54,938 bases of DNA from NCBI GenBank assembly GCA_016930485.1, contig JAFGGP010000017.1, positions 1-54,938 of the forward strand. Reading direction: 5' to 3'. The number at the start of each line of letters is the position of its first letter. Position 1 is the stretch's first letter. This document shows positions 47,549 to 54,938 of the stretch, piece by piece. The notes beneath the pieces are model-generated. The model was not told the origin of the DNA. It ran no database searches and saw only the letters and a program-made list of their open reading frames with translations. This DNA comes from Candidatus Omnitrophota bacterium. GTDB lineage: Bacteria; Omnitrophota; Gorgyraeia; JAFGGP01. Both the position numbers and the translations under genes were made by a program.

Positions 47549-49150
47549 TCAGCGCTTCATCACCTCGTAGACCTCGGCGCTCTTGCCGTTTGACCGGAAA
47601 GACCGCACTAATCTTGTATTCAGCTCTTCGGTTATCAGTTTCCGCATACGCAGCGAATGATAACTTGATTGATAGGAAAAATAGATCAGGTCGATTTTCT
47701 TCTTATAATCCTCCCCGATAGTATCGGCATCAACAACATGAAGCGGCCGGGTAACATAACCCATCTCCGGACGGGTCAGCTCGTATGCCTGCGGCCAGTT
47801 TGTATAGACGGTGCTCTGTGGATAGTATTTTTCGATAAAGTTGCAGGCCGCGGCGTGTGTCTTTACCACATCGAGATACTCCATATTTGATTCCAAGACA
47901 GGCCCGCTGTTGGGGGTCTCCAGCATATGGGGCGTGTTATAAAGACCGTACCAGTTGGTTATGAGCAGCGCCGTAAAAAGTGCCGTCGCAACCGGAATAA
48001 CATATTTCCTCTTTTCAAACAGCACCACCAGCGAGTAGGCGCCGACGAGGTAGTAAAAGGGATACGCAATAAGTACATATCTGGGTAGAAGCTCGATATG
48101 AAAAGACAGCGAGAAGAGACTTAAAAATATAACTGTAAAAGGCAGCAGGAACTGCTTCTTTTTTGACACCAGGTGTACCACTGTTATCAGGTAGGGTATA
48201 AGAAAAAGAGCGAAAAGGTTGCCACCCCCAATCCCGAGTACCAGCACCGCAAGCGAGAAAAACAGGCTATAGAGGAACGGGTACACCGCGTGTATCTCTT
48301 TGTCGCGCAATCTATTAAGAAAAAGCAGCGTAAGCGTCATGCCGGATAAGAAAAAACGGTAGTTCCCGACAAAAAGTATCTTCATCCTGTTCTGCAGGAG
48401 TGGCATAATATCCCCTATGCGGTAAGCATACCTCCTGGGAACAAACAGCCACCCGGTTGCCCATTGATGATATGTCAGCCAGACCGCGAAGACAGCGATG
48501 GGGATGGCGTAAATAAGGAGTTTCTCAACCAGTACCTTTTTGGGCAGGCGATAACCGGTAGAGAGCACATACAGCAGGATGCTAAAGATTACTACAAGCC
48601 CAGGCGCCTTTGTCAGCACCAGACAGGATCCGCAAAAGAGATACCACGGTGTCTTTTTCTCCAGGGCGAAATACACCGTCATAACCGCAAGGGCGGTGAG
48701 AGGGATAGAAAGATTAACGATGCCCGATTGCGCGAAATAGAGCGGCGAGAAAAACAAAAACAGAGCCGCTATCACACCGGTCTTTCTATCCATCAGCAAA
48801 ACTCCCACAAGATAGGTAAAATACACCCCCAGAAAAGAGAAGATGATGATAACCAGATGGGATATCCACCGTGAATAACTAAAGACCGCCCAGACAAACG
48901 CCAGGGTTTCATGAACGAACGGCGGGTGTCCGGCGTCGAACGGCCCCAAGAGAGGAATGCATCTGTTGCAATATATGAATAAAGCACCCGGTATATTGAA
49001 ACTGATTGCGTCGAGGTAATAAGGCTGGTTGATGATGGGCAGTTTAAAAAGGAGGACACCGAGAAAAAAAAGAAGCGCCTGTACCGCCGCATGCGAAGCA
49101 ATGCTGCGCGCCAGGGCCCTGACAGAAAGGAGATTAACCGGTTTTGACAT
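47549..49150 (-). CDS. Polytopic GT39-like membrane glycosyltransferase
   Basis: The 533-residue protein has about ten to twelve membrane helices and a C-terminal periplasmic domain (THAAACNFIEKYYPQSTVYTN, split, ending in LRMRKLITEELNTRLV). It resembles dolichyl/undecaprenyl-phosphate-mannose or ArnT-like transferases (GT-C, family 39). The first periplasmic loop has LDAISFNIPGAL, lacking the canonical Asp-Glu pair, so specificity is uncertain. The next gene encodes a GT2 polyprenol-phosphate transferase and overlaps it by 17 bases; the two probably work in sequence on envelope sugars. Confidence 0.88.
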   Translation of the reverse strand: MSKPVNLLSVRALARSIASHAAVQALLFFLGVLLFKLPIINQPYYLDAISFNIPGALFIYCNRCIPLLGPFDAGHPPFVHETLAFVWAVFSYSRWISHLVIIIFSFLGVYFTYLVGVLLMDRKTGVIAALFLFFSPLYFAQSGIVNLSIPLTALAVMTVYFALEKKTPWYLFCGSCLVLTKAPGLVVIFSILLYVLSTGYRLPKKVLVEKLLIYAIPIAVFAVWLTYHQWATGWLFVPRRYAYRIGDIMPLLQNRMKILFVGNYRFFLSGMTLTLLFLNRLRDKEIHAVYPFLYSLFFSLAVLVLGIGGGNLFALFLIPYLITVVHLVSKKKQFLLPFTVIFLSLFSLSFHIELLPRYVLIAYPFYYLVGAYSLVVLFEKRKYVIPVATALFTALLITNWYGLYNTPHMLETPNSGPVLESNMEYLDVVKTHAAACNFIEKYYPQSTVYTNWPQAYELTRPEMGYVTRPLHVVDADTIGEDYKKKIDLIYFSYQSSYHSLRMRKLITEELNTRLVRSFRSNGKSAEVYEVMKR

Positions 49151-49832
49151 ATCTGCCTTTGTGAAGGAGATAACGAAAAAGCAGCGCTGCCATCGGAAGG
49201 CGAACAGAGAGGTTAAATTTCGATTCCCCTGTCTCTCTGGGCCTGTGGTTTACTACTACTTCACCTATCCGGCACCCGCGTGCCAGCAAAATTCCGGTCA
49301 GCATAAAATACATACCGTCTGACAGATTCAGGTTTTTCAGGACGGTGCTCCTGTAGACACGGAGTGCGCAGCAGACATCGTGGATTTTCTCACCGAGGAT
49401 TATCCTGCGTGAGATATTGGCGACCTTGGAGAGCAGCCTTACCCCAGCGGAATCCTTTCTCTCTCTCCTCCAGCCGCAGACCACATCGTACCCTTCTTCC
49501 AGTTTCTCAAGAAGCCGCGGGATATCGCGGGGATCGTTCTGCAGGTCCGCGTCCAGGCTTATGACTATCTCCCCCTGCGCCCGGCGAAATCCTTCCGCAA
49601 ACGCCTCGGACTGCCCCCTGTTTTCCGGAAAGCATACAGGGCGTACCGCGTCATCGCTGGCCGATATGTCTTCCAGCAGCTGCCGGGTACTGTCCGTGGA
49701 GGCATCGTCAACGAAGATAATCTCGTACGGGCGGGCAGCCCCGTCCATCACCTCTTTCAGGCTGCGGTACAGCCCGCCTATGGCTTCCTCCTCGTTATAT
49801 GCCGGGATAACGACTGAATAGTGTGTGTGCAT
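49134..49832 (-). CDS. GT2-family polyprenol-phosphate glycosyltransferase (DPM1-like)
   Basis: The 232-residue protein has the GT2 pattern VVIPAYNEEEAIGGLYRSL, IIFVDDASTDSTRQLLE, ENRGQSEAFAEGF, SLDADLQNDPRDIP and GCRIGEVVVNHRPRETGESKF. It has no C-terminal membrane pair, like DPM1. It would load a sugar onto undecaprenyl phosphate for use by the membrane transferase encoded next. Its reading frame overlaps that gene by 17 bases, which supports coupling. Confidence 0.93.
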   Translation of the reverse strand: MHTHYSVVIPAYNEEEAIGGLYRSLKEVMDGAARPYEIIFVDDASTDSTRQLLEDISASDDAVRPVCFPENRGQSEAFAEGFRRAQGEIVISLDADLQNDPRDIPRLLEKLEEGYDVVCGWRRERKDSAGVRLLSKVANISRRIILGEKIHDVCCALRVYRSTVLKNLNLSDGMYFMLTGILLARGCRIGEVVVNHRPRETGESKFNLSVRLPMAALLFRYLLHKGRYVKTG

Positions 49833-49913
49833 GACAAAAGAAAAACGGACAGAGCATGCCCTTTACCATGAGAATACTATCGGTACTGCCTTGCATTACC
49901 TTTTACAATCAGG

Positions 49914-50040
49914 TTTACCCCGTTAGACCTCGATCTCTCGGCCGGGGCTTGCTTGCTGTTTAGGAAACTATGACAATAGACATCGCCGGCATCAAAGATA
50001 CCCATGCTCAGTGCTGCAGGAGCAAGTCTCACGGGGTAAA
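49914..50040. repeat. Short element with imperfect terminal inverted repeats (MITE-like)
   Basis: TTTACCCCGTTAGACCT (49914-49930) faces its near reverse complement ending ACGGGGTAAA (50040). The terminal inverted repeats match at about 16 of 19 positions and the unit is about 127 bases long with no coding capacity. The left end recurs at 42896. It lies in the gap before the GT2 gene. The interior has GC-rich inverted stretches. This is the size and form of a miniature inverted-repeat element, with no transposase in the window. Confidence 0.55.
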
Positions 50041-50198
50041 TTGTAGCAGTTTTCAGACGGGGTGTATAGGCTTTTAAAAAATGCGGGCACTCTTGGCCTG
50101 ATACGGGGATTTCTTCTTTTTGAATGAGCAAACTCACCGACCCTCACATCCGGTCCACCCTTTCTCTTTGCGAAAACCCACCTCGTACTCCGATGCAA

Positions 50199-50220
50199 AA
50201 TAGGGGTCAGGTTTTCAGGC
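50199..50220. repeat. REP-like GGGGTCAGG motif
   Basis: AATAGGGGTCAGGTTTTCAGG lies in the 400-base gap between the GT2 gene and a small membrane protein gene. GGGGTCAGG flanked by T and A runs is common in dispersed repeats associated with REP-type (Y1) transposases in environmental genomes. Only one copy is seen here, so this is a weak call. The rest of the gap 50041-50247 shows no gene. Confidence 0.3.
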
Positions 50221-50247
50221 GCTCTTTATGACTCGGGTGACTGCCTC

Positions 50248-50568
50248 TTAAGGTTGCCGATTATGGTCCTTGAGAACTAAACGGTCGCCGTCTCCCCTGT
50301 TTTCCATAATTGTGTGCTGTTCCTTCGCCATATCTACTAAAAATCTTCTCCAGAGTCCGACAATCAGCCCGCACAGTCCCCCAATTACTAAGAAAAGGCC
50401 AAACAAAGACCAGATAACCCAGACTATAATATCAAAACCGGTCGGCCCTTCCCGCCAGGCATCCCAAGAGACAAGACAAATCAACAGGCCTACACCTAAT
50501 GCAATAATGCCAAAAAATATATCGAGCGCCACCCCTATGATAAACCTCTGTCTTACTGACAGGCCCAT
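50248..50568 (-). CDS. Small two-helix membrane protein of unknown function
   Basis: The 106-residue product has two long hydrophobic segments (IIGVALDIFFGIIALGVGLL, and about residues 48-72 with IIVWVIWSLFGLFLVIGG), then a basic and polar tail. A ribosome site GGAGGAGAT precedes the ATG. No family is recognised. It lies downstream of the PsbP-like lipoprotein gene on the same strand, 18 bases apart. Confidence 0.7.
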   Translation of the reverse strand: MGLSVRQRFIIGVALDIFFGIIALGVGLLICLVSWDAWREGPTGFDIIVWVIWSLFGLFLVIGGLCGLIVGLWRRFLVDMAKEQHTIMENRGDGDRLVLKDHNRQP

Positions 50569-50586
50569 GGCACATCTCCTCCCTCT

Positions 50587-51201
50587 TTAAGCCCCGCTTT
50601 CTTTAATAATCAAGGTGTCAATTAGATGTTCAAATGCCGGCTGATAGGTGAGAAAGTCGCGGGCATCATTAACTATCAGGGACAGCTCAAAGATATTCTG
50701 TCCCTCAATTACTTTTACGGTGCGGCCGCGTCCGCCATTACTTCTTTCTACGTCCTCAATGAGGCCTGGTTTATTGTCAACCGTGGTTATTTCCAGCTGA
50801 TGCACCCTGGTAACGTCACCGCCCGCCTCTGCATCTCTATACACCCCCTGACGCTCTTTCAGTAAATCCTGGACACTGACCGTATCCCGGCGGGTTGATC
50901 TGGTAATCATAAAACACGCCGTCCCGCGGGGAGCCACTATCATAGAAAACTCCAATATCGTTATTCCAAAGGGATTTAGTTGTTCCTGCACGTTTTTTTT
51001 CATCAGGTCAAGTCTCTCCCGAGGATGTTCCTGCCACTCACCGGGATATTCGAACTCCATCCCCCCTCTTGAAAAAGAGGCGTATTGAGTGGAAGGGGTC
51101 CGGGCAGTTTCTTGCGCAATGGCCGTGCCTGCACACCCCCATAGTACAATAAACAAAATAAGACTGCCTGCTCTTACAGCCTTCACGTCGCCTTGAGACA
51201 T
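50587..51201 (-). CDS. PsbP-like secreted protein or lipoprotein
   Basis: I chose the ATG at 51201 because AAGGAGGGGAT directly precedes it. The 204-residue product has an export signal with a possible lipobox (LILFIVLWGCAG). A domain follows that resembles PsbP-like/DcrB-type proteins (FSRGGMEFEYPGEWQEH ... DLMKKNVQEQL ... IVAPRGTACFMITRSTRRD ... VIEGQNIFELSLIVND). Function in bacteria is mostly unknown; it is probably periplasmic. Confidence 0.78.
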   Translation of the reverse strand: MSQGDVKAVRAGSLILFIVLWGCAGTAIAQETARTPSTQYASFSRGGMEFEYPGEWQEHPRERLDLMKKNVQEQLNPFGITILEFSMIVAPRGTACFMITRSTRRDTVSVQDLLKERQGVYRDAEAGGDVTRVHQLEITTVDNKPGLIEDVERSNGGRGRTVKVIEGQNIFELSLIVNDARDFLTYQPAFEHLIDTLIIKESGA

Positions 51202-51242
51202 ATCCCCTCCTTTTACATGAGACCACAATACACAGATGGTTT

Positions 51243-51896
51243 TTATTGTGCGACCCTGCACTCCACAATAGCCTTCAGCCCGGCCTCTTCTACGACAATG
51301 CGGGCATACCCCTCCTTCAGCGCTGTAATATTCACGTTGTCTCCGGCAGGCGGGTCTATATGTACAATGCCGGCGGCACCGTCCGGTCTCCAATGAGGAA
51401 AAGAACCTGTCAATTCCCTTCCGTCAGGACCGACAAAGATACACCTCATCTCATACGTCTGGCCCTCTTTCAAAATCAGCTCGTCACCCGCAAACTCGGT
51501 ATCCCTGAATCCATAATCCACCTTTTGGGAAATGAGCCTGGCCTTTATCGACAGGTTCTGCCGCAGATCCATCGTTGAGCTAATGTCTATCTGCACAGTT
51601 CCCTTAATAGCCTTGGCGAGCGGCAGATACACAAGGCGCACCGTCATACCCAAGGCAAAGATAATGGTAATGCCCCCTATCATTGTGATTACATGAGGAT
51701 TAATCATCGTTCTGCTGTGCGGCTTTTGTCGGATCCCGAAATCTTCAACTAGTCTATCCAGATAACAAAGCGCAAGACCTCCTAACACTAAAGGAGGCGC
51801 CGTCGCGCAAATGCCATAGAACAAGAAATACGCCGGTGCGGAAAACCTCTGTTTTGGGGCGAGGATTATATTATAAGGATCTATCTTTCCTGTCAT
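51243..51896 (-). CDS. Membrane protein with C-terminal Ig-like (Big-type) domain
   Basis: The 217-residue product has two N-terminal membrane segments (about 20-45 and 67-90). A beta-rich periplasmic or extracellular part follows: VQIDISSTMDLRQNLSIKA, LILKEGQTYEMRCIFVGPD, and a close GDNVNITALKEGYARIVVEE that resembles Big_2-type Ig-like domains. I do not recognise the whole-protein family. It shares the strand and tight spacing (41 bases) with the PsbP-like gene. Confidence 0.72.
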   Translation of the reverse strand: MTGKIDPYNIILAPKQRFSAPAYFLFYGICATAPPLVLGGLALCYLDRLVEDFGIRQKPHSRTMINPHVITMIGGITIIFALGMTVRLVYLPLAKAIKGTVQIDISSTMDLRQNLSIKARLISQKVDYGFRDTEFAGDELILKEGQTYEMRCIFVGPDGRELTGSFPHWRPDGAAGIVHIDPPAGDNVNITALKEGYARIVVEEAGLKAIVECRVAQ

Positions 51897-52116
51897 CAGG
51901 CTTCCTTATAAGAAAAAAAGCGGCCCCTGTTTTCGAGAAGCTCGCCTTTGATTGAGATCGTACCGCCTTCATGCCAGCACCTTTATATTATATAGTGCTA
52001 TTCGTATTTAATCCGTTGGCATTATACTAGTGATGGGGAATTAACACTATTTATTTTGGGCGGCTTTATATTATTCGCCGAGGTCTTTTTTAGCAAACAG
52101 GCATTGTCATTTTCGC

Positions 52117-52653
52117 TCACTTCATCTTTGAAGGAAAAGCAATAATCTTCCCTGCCACACTGAAATTGCCTCTGCCGTGATGATGAATTGTCTTCGGAAT
52201 ATTTCCGGTGGGTTTTATCCATGCCTTCAGCACCTCAAGGATAAAGAGATTGTATGCCCTGATCATTCTCCGGTCCGCTACCCGGCACTCAAGGTTCGCA
52301 TAACACTCATCAATAAGCGGGGAGGCAACCATCCGGGCAGACCGCGGGGTGAGTGTATACGTCTTAAATTTGTCAACTTTGTCTCCGTGTGTGTTGCCGC
52401 AGGCAACGACTTTTTCGGTAAGTTCAACAGTTGGTATATTGATAACACACTCTCCGGTTTTGCGTAGAATATCAAATGTGCGGTTACGATTGCTTATCAC
52501 ACAGCCTACAAGAGGCGGTTCAAACTCAAGCATAGTATGCCACGACATGGTCATAATGTTGGACCGCTTTTTATATGCCGTTGAAACCAGTACCACCGGA
52601 CCGGTTTCAAGTAAACCATAGACCTTTGATAAAGGATAACTCTTTTTCTTCAC
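52117..52653 (-). CDS. Flavin reductase-like protein
   Basis: I chose the GTG at 52653 because GGAGGAGAATAGAC lies before it; the ATG further upstream has no ribosome site. The 178-residue protein carries the FMN-binding split-barrel pattern (GPVVLVSTAYKKRSNIMTMSW, PPLVGCVISNRNRTFDIL, GECVINIPTVELTEKVV). It is related to, but clearly divergent from, the protein at 36114-36659. It stands alone in a gap-rich region. Confidence 0.9.
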   Translation of the reverse strand: MKKKSYPLSKVYGLLETGPVVLVSTAYKKRSNIMTMSWHTMLEFEPPLVGCVISNRNRTFDILRKTGECVINIPTVELTEKVVACGNTHGDKVDKFKTYTLTPRSARMVASPLIDECYANLECRVADRRMIRAYNLFILEVLKAWIKPTGNIPKTIHHHGRGNFSVAGKIIAFPSKMK

Positions 52654-52930
52654 GTCTATTCTCCTCCGTTGGCAGTACGTAATATCAAGCTTTATTATAA
52701 CAGCCATCTTTGGCAAAATCAGCCTCATTTTGGCGTTACATAGGGTCCATTAAATTAGGCGCCATTTAGAGATATCGAGAGGTTGTGTACATGCATTTGA
52801 AGCAGAGAATTGCAGCTAAAAGAAAGAGAGAGGTTGGCTTTATGCGGTGAGCTTACGCCAAAAGCGCCTAAGGCTTTGACGTGTGGCGAGATAGGCAACC
52901 GTTTGGAATTTGTAATTTGGTTATTGGAAA
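52654..52930. other. Intergenic stretch with no recognised gene
   Basis: I see no gene in these 277 bases. Towards the right end the sequence becomes an AT-rich simple repeat of the form TTTGGAATTTGTAATTTGG, like the degenerate AATTCCAAATG strings upstream of gltX. Confidence 0.5.
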
Positions 52931-52932
52931 TT

Positions 52933-52963
52933 AAAAAGCCCGTTATCTCTAACGGGCTTTTTT
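52933..52963. terminator. Bidirectional intrinsic terminator
   Basis: GCCCGTTA (52938-52945) pairs with TAACGGGC (52950-52957), with A residues before and T residues after, so it works in either direction. On the minus strand it follows gltX and tRNA-Gln. Confidence 0.92.
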
Positions 52964-52965
52964 AG

Positions 52966-52986
52966 TGGCTGCCCCGCTTGGACTCG
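52966..52986 (-). repeat. Duplicated 3' end of tRNA-Gln
   Basis: The 21 bases TGGCTGCCCCGCTTGGACTC plus G are identical to the 3' end (including CCA) of the complete tRNA-Gln gene that lies exactly 200 bases away at 53166. The rest of the tRNA is absent here. This looks like a remnant of an integration at the tRNA 3' end or of a local duplication. Confidence 0.85.
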
Positions 52987-53123
52987 GCGCCTCCGCCTTC
53001 GCAGGTGCTCAGGCTCCGGTCGGCCACTCGGCCGCTGACGGGCGGTCATTCCTGACATACGCCCTTTTCCTTCGGCGCGGCCTCACTTCTTGTCCTTCGC
53101 TGTGGCTCAACCGTATATAGATA

Positions 53124-53155
53124 CGGGGGCTCTACTCAAAAGAGTGAAGCCCCCG
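53124..53155. terminator. Strong hairpin between the tRNA-Gln gene and its 3' fragment
   Basis: CGGGGGCT (53124-53131) pairs with AGCCCCCG (53148-53155), with a further ACTC/GAGT inner stem around a 4-base loop. It lies 11 bases beyond the 3' end of tRNA-Gln. No T run follows on the minus strand, so it may serve 3' processing or pausing rather than termination. Confidence 0.5.
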
Positions 53156-53165
53156 CATATCAAGA

Positions 53166-53240
53166 TGGCTGCCCCGCTTGGACTCGAACCAAGAATAACT
53201 GATCCAGAGTCAGTCGTGTTGCCAATTACACTACGGGGCA
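53166..53240 (-). tRNA. tRNA-Gln, anticodon CTG, CCA encoded
   Basis: The minus strand folds with acceptor TGCCCCG / CGGGGCA, anticodon stem ACTGA / TCAGT with loop CTCTGGA (anticodon CTG), and T arm with GGTTCGAGTCC. CCA is encoded at 53166-53168. It lies downstream of gltX on the same strand. Confidence 0.96.
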
Positions 53241-53249
53241 GCGGTTTTT

Positions 53250-53421
53250 AAAAACTCTAAATCCAAAACCCTAAATCATAAACTCTACCCTATTCTCGTA
53301 ATTAGTAACTGGTACTTAGTAATTGAACTGCTTATTTTTTTAGTTACGAATTTTGTTATTTTGAGTTTTGATATTTGGGTTTTGTGCTTGTTTAGAGTTT
53401 CGGGTTTAGTGTTTAGAGTTT
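53250..53421. repeat. Facing AAACTCTAAA / TTTAGAGTTT repeat strings
   Basis: The left arm (53250-53288) reads AAACTCTAAATCCAAAACCC followed by TAAATC, and the right arm (53361-53421) holds the opposite-strand versions GGGTTTTG, TTTAGAGTTT, GGGTTTAG and TTTAGAGTTT. The result is a loose palindrome of about 170 bases between gltX and tRNA-Gln. It contains no gene. Degenerate word repetition of this kind also occurs at 52905-52930 and 54780-54920. Confidence 0.65.
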
Positions 53422-53423
53422 AT

Positions 53424-54743
53424 TCACATACATAAATGGTCTGCTGCGTACCGCAATCGCTCAAGCACTTTTCTTTTCCCTAACAGAATGATTACATCAA
53501 AAAGTCCGGGGCTTGCGGTCTTTCCCGTGAGGGCCACGCGTATAGGCTGCATCACAACCTTTGCCTTGATGCCCCTCTCATCGGCATAGCCGCGTATGCA
53601 ACCTTCGAGGCCCGCTTCATCAAACGTCTCCAGACCCTCGAGCCTGGCCGCTATCTCCAAAAGATACTCCCTGGCGCCTTCGCTCTTCAGGTGTTTCTCG
53701 ACAGCCTCCGTATTATACTTGTCTTTCTTGAATTCGTCAAAAAAAACAAAGTCCGCCTCGGTGACAAAATCATTCAGTGACCGCATCCGTTGCTTGAACG
53801 CCGCCACGACCCGTAACAGCCACTCTCTCTTCAACGCCCCTTCCGAAGCAAGTCCCGCCTCCTCAAGAAAAGGCAGTGCACGCTGCAAAAGTTCCTCATC
53901 GGATAACTTCATGATATACTGTCCGTTCATCCACTCGAGTTTCGTGAGGTCAAAGGTGGCACCGGTCTTATTAATGTCCTTGATCTGAAACCTCGCGACG
54001 ATTTCCTCTTTCGATAAAACCTCGCTGTCGTCCTTGGGCGACCATCCTAAAAGTGCCAGATAGTTAAAGAGCGCACCAGATAATATTCCCTTTTGGCGGT
54101 ATTCGGTTACCGAAACCGCCCCGTGCCTTTTTGAAAGACGGGACCGGTCGGGCGCAAGAATAAGCGGCAGGTGCGCAAACTGCGGCACCTCACAACCCAG
54201 CGCCCGGTAAAGCAGTACCTGCTTCGGCGTATTGGTGATATGGTCCTCGCCGCGAACAATATGGGTAATGCCCATGGTAAGATCGTCGACCACGCAGGCA
54301 AAGTTGTAAGTTGTCGAACCGTCTGATTTTACGATAACCAGGTCGTCGAACTGCTCCGTGTCTATACTAATCTCGCCCCGTATCAGATCTTTAAAGGTAA
54401 CCTTTTCCTCCTTCGGTATCCTGAACCTGAGCGCCTCTGTCTCGCCTGGCTGGTCATAGTAGGCAAGGCCGCTTTCAAGCAGCCTCCGGGCGTATTCCTT
54501 GTGCATGCCCTCGCGTTCGCTCTGAAAATAGGGGCCCTCGTCCCACTCAAGGCCCAGCCACCTGAGTGAGTCAAGGATATCGTCCAGGTATTTTTTCTCC
54601 GAGCGCTGCCTGTCGGTGTCTTCTATCCTCAGAATGAAGACGCCCTTTTGCGACCGGGCAAAGAGCCAGTTAAAGAGCGCGGTCCGCGCCCCTCCTACAT
54701 GGAGATATCCGGTTGGTGACGGGGCAAATCGTACTCGTACCAT
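53424..54743 (-). CDS. gltX: Glutamyl-tRNA synthetase
   Basis: The 439-residue class I synthetase has the HIGH-type motif FAPSPTGYLHVGGARTA, the RFRIP and GDDLTMGITHIVRGEDHI-type regions (VDDLTMGITHIVRGED), and the KMSKS-type motif DRSRLSKRHG. It is shorter than many GluRS (about 470 residues) but complete. It charges tRNA-Glu and, if non-discriminating, tRNA-Gln as well, which would then need GatCAB. tRNA-Gln(CTG) lies directly downstream on the same strand. The ATG start fits the protein beginning MVRVRFAPSP. Confidence 0.96.
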   Translation of the reverse strand: MVRVRFAPSPTGYLHVGGARTALFNWLFARSQKGVFILRIEDTDRQRSEKKYLDDILDSLRWLGLEWDEGPYFQSEREGMHKEYARRLLESGLAYYDQPGETEALRFRIPKEEKVTFKDLIRGEISIDTEQFDDLVIVKSDGSTTYNFACVVDDLTMGITHIVRGEDHITNTPKQVLLYRALGCEVPQFAHLPLILAPDRSRLSKRHGAVSVTEYRQKGILSGALFNYLALLGWSPKDDSEVLSKEEIVARFQIKDINKTGATFDLTKLEWMNGQYIMKLSDEELLQRALPFLEEAGLASEGALKREWLLRVVAAFKQRMRSLNDFVTEADFVFFDEFKKDKYNTEAVEKHLKSEGAREYLLEIAARLEGLETFDEAGLEGCIRGYADERGIKAKVVMQPIRVALTGKTASPGLFDVIILLGKRKVLERLRYAADHLCM

Positions 54744-54938
54744 AGAGATGTAGATCCTTTTTCAGGTCACAAGTCACCGGGTCGCCAATAATAAATTTCC
54801 AATTCCAAATGACAAATCTCAAATGAATCATCTAATGCCAAATTCCAAAAAAAGAATTAAAAAGATTTTTTGATTTATTTGGGTTTTGGATTTCATTTGG
54901 ATTTTGTCATTTGTCATTGAGCGGTCACCTGTGTCATA
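54744..54938. other. Upstream region of gltX with AATTCCAAATG-type word repeats
   Basis: The last 195 bases contain degenerate strings such as CCAATTCCAAATGACAAATC, repeated and inverted (TTTGGATTTCATTTGGATTTTG). No gene is visible before the window ends. The strings resemble the other intergenic word repeats near tRNA-Gln. Confidence 0.5.

Noticed and set aside
49877-50198. Short minus-strand frames of 68-86 codons before the GT2 gene
   Set aside because: They run through the inverted-repeat element and show no family, signal or ribosome site.

Overview
The window looks like chromosome of a Gram-negative-type (two-membrane) bacterium. It encodes a TolC-type outer-membrane channel, RND pumps, lipoproteins, a YdbH/YnbE/YdbL-type intermembrane set and a type IV pilin-like protein. 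The combination of a giant repeat protein of over 4,000 residues, many short secreted proteins of unknown function and housekeeping genes scattered among them is most reminiscent of Candidatus Omnitrophota (OP3) or a relative in the PVC neighbourhood. That assignment is an inference from gene content and has not been tested by phylogeny. No phage, plasmid, CRISPR array or intact insertion sequence is visible. Almost all genes lie on the minus strand; the exception is a three-gene signalling operon near the middle.

Region 1 (1-12.4 kb) is a single minus-strand reading frame of at least 4,025 codons, open at the left edge. It encodes a signal peptide, a coiled coil, YD-like repeats, a DUF4214 module, two C39-peptidase-like domains (one apparently dead, one with an intact Cys/His/Asp set), poly-Asp and Pro/Glu linkers, a carbohydrate-binding-like beta domain and about 25 copies of a DxFG / GQA repeat. 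Upstream lie a near-consensus promoter, a GEMM-I (cyclic di-GMP-I) riboswitch and an overlapping intrinsic terminator.

Region 2 (12.7-25.3 kb) is an export operon in the order AMIN-TolC channel, periplasmic adaptor, RND pump, two small secreted proteins, second RND pump. The first RND pump carries a long acidic cytoplasmic tail that ends in a winged-helix domain, an unusual pump-regulator fusion. A tandem TGATACGGTT motif occurs upstream of the operon promoter, inside its first gene and at the stop codon of its last gene.

Region 3 (25.4-30.4 kb) has a small membrane protein, tRNA-Glu(CTC), a plus-strand FIST sensor / histidine kinase / REC-GGDEF operon with its own promoter, an AT-rich spacer with regularly placed inverted motifs, and tRNA-Leu(GAG). 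The GGDEF protein is a possible local source of the second messenger read by the riboswitch in Region 1.

Region 4 (30.4-45.3 kb) holds a Nudix hydrolase, an OtsB-like phosphatase / GT4 / GH65 phosphorylase set, two MscS channels, a flavin reductase, a nitroreductase, a YdbH-like protein with a fused YnbE-YdbL-like lipoprotein, a stand-alone LigD phosphoesterase, YqeY, a LysM-amidase, NifU, NifS and DusB. Many of these genes overlap their neighbours by a few bases.

Region 5 (45.3-54.9 kb) holds a pilin-like protein with a HAMP protein, small lipoproteins, a DMT-family transporter, two membrane-linked glycosyltransferases, several unknown secreted or membrane proteins, a second flavin reductase, tRNA-Gln(CTG) with a duplicated 3' fragment, and gltX. 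Short intergenic repeats are concentrated here.
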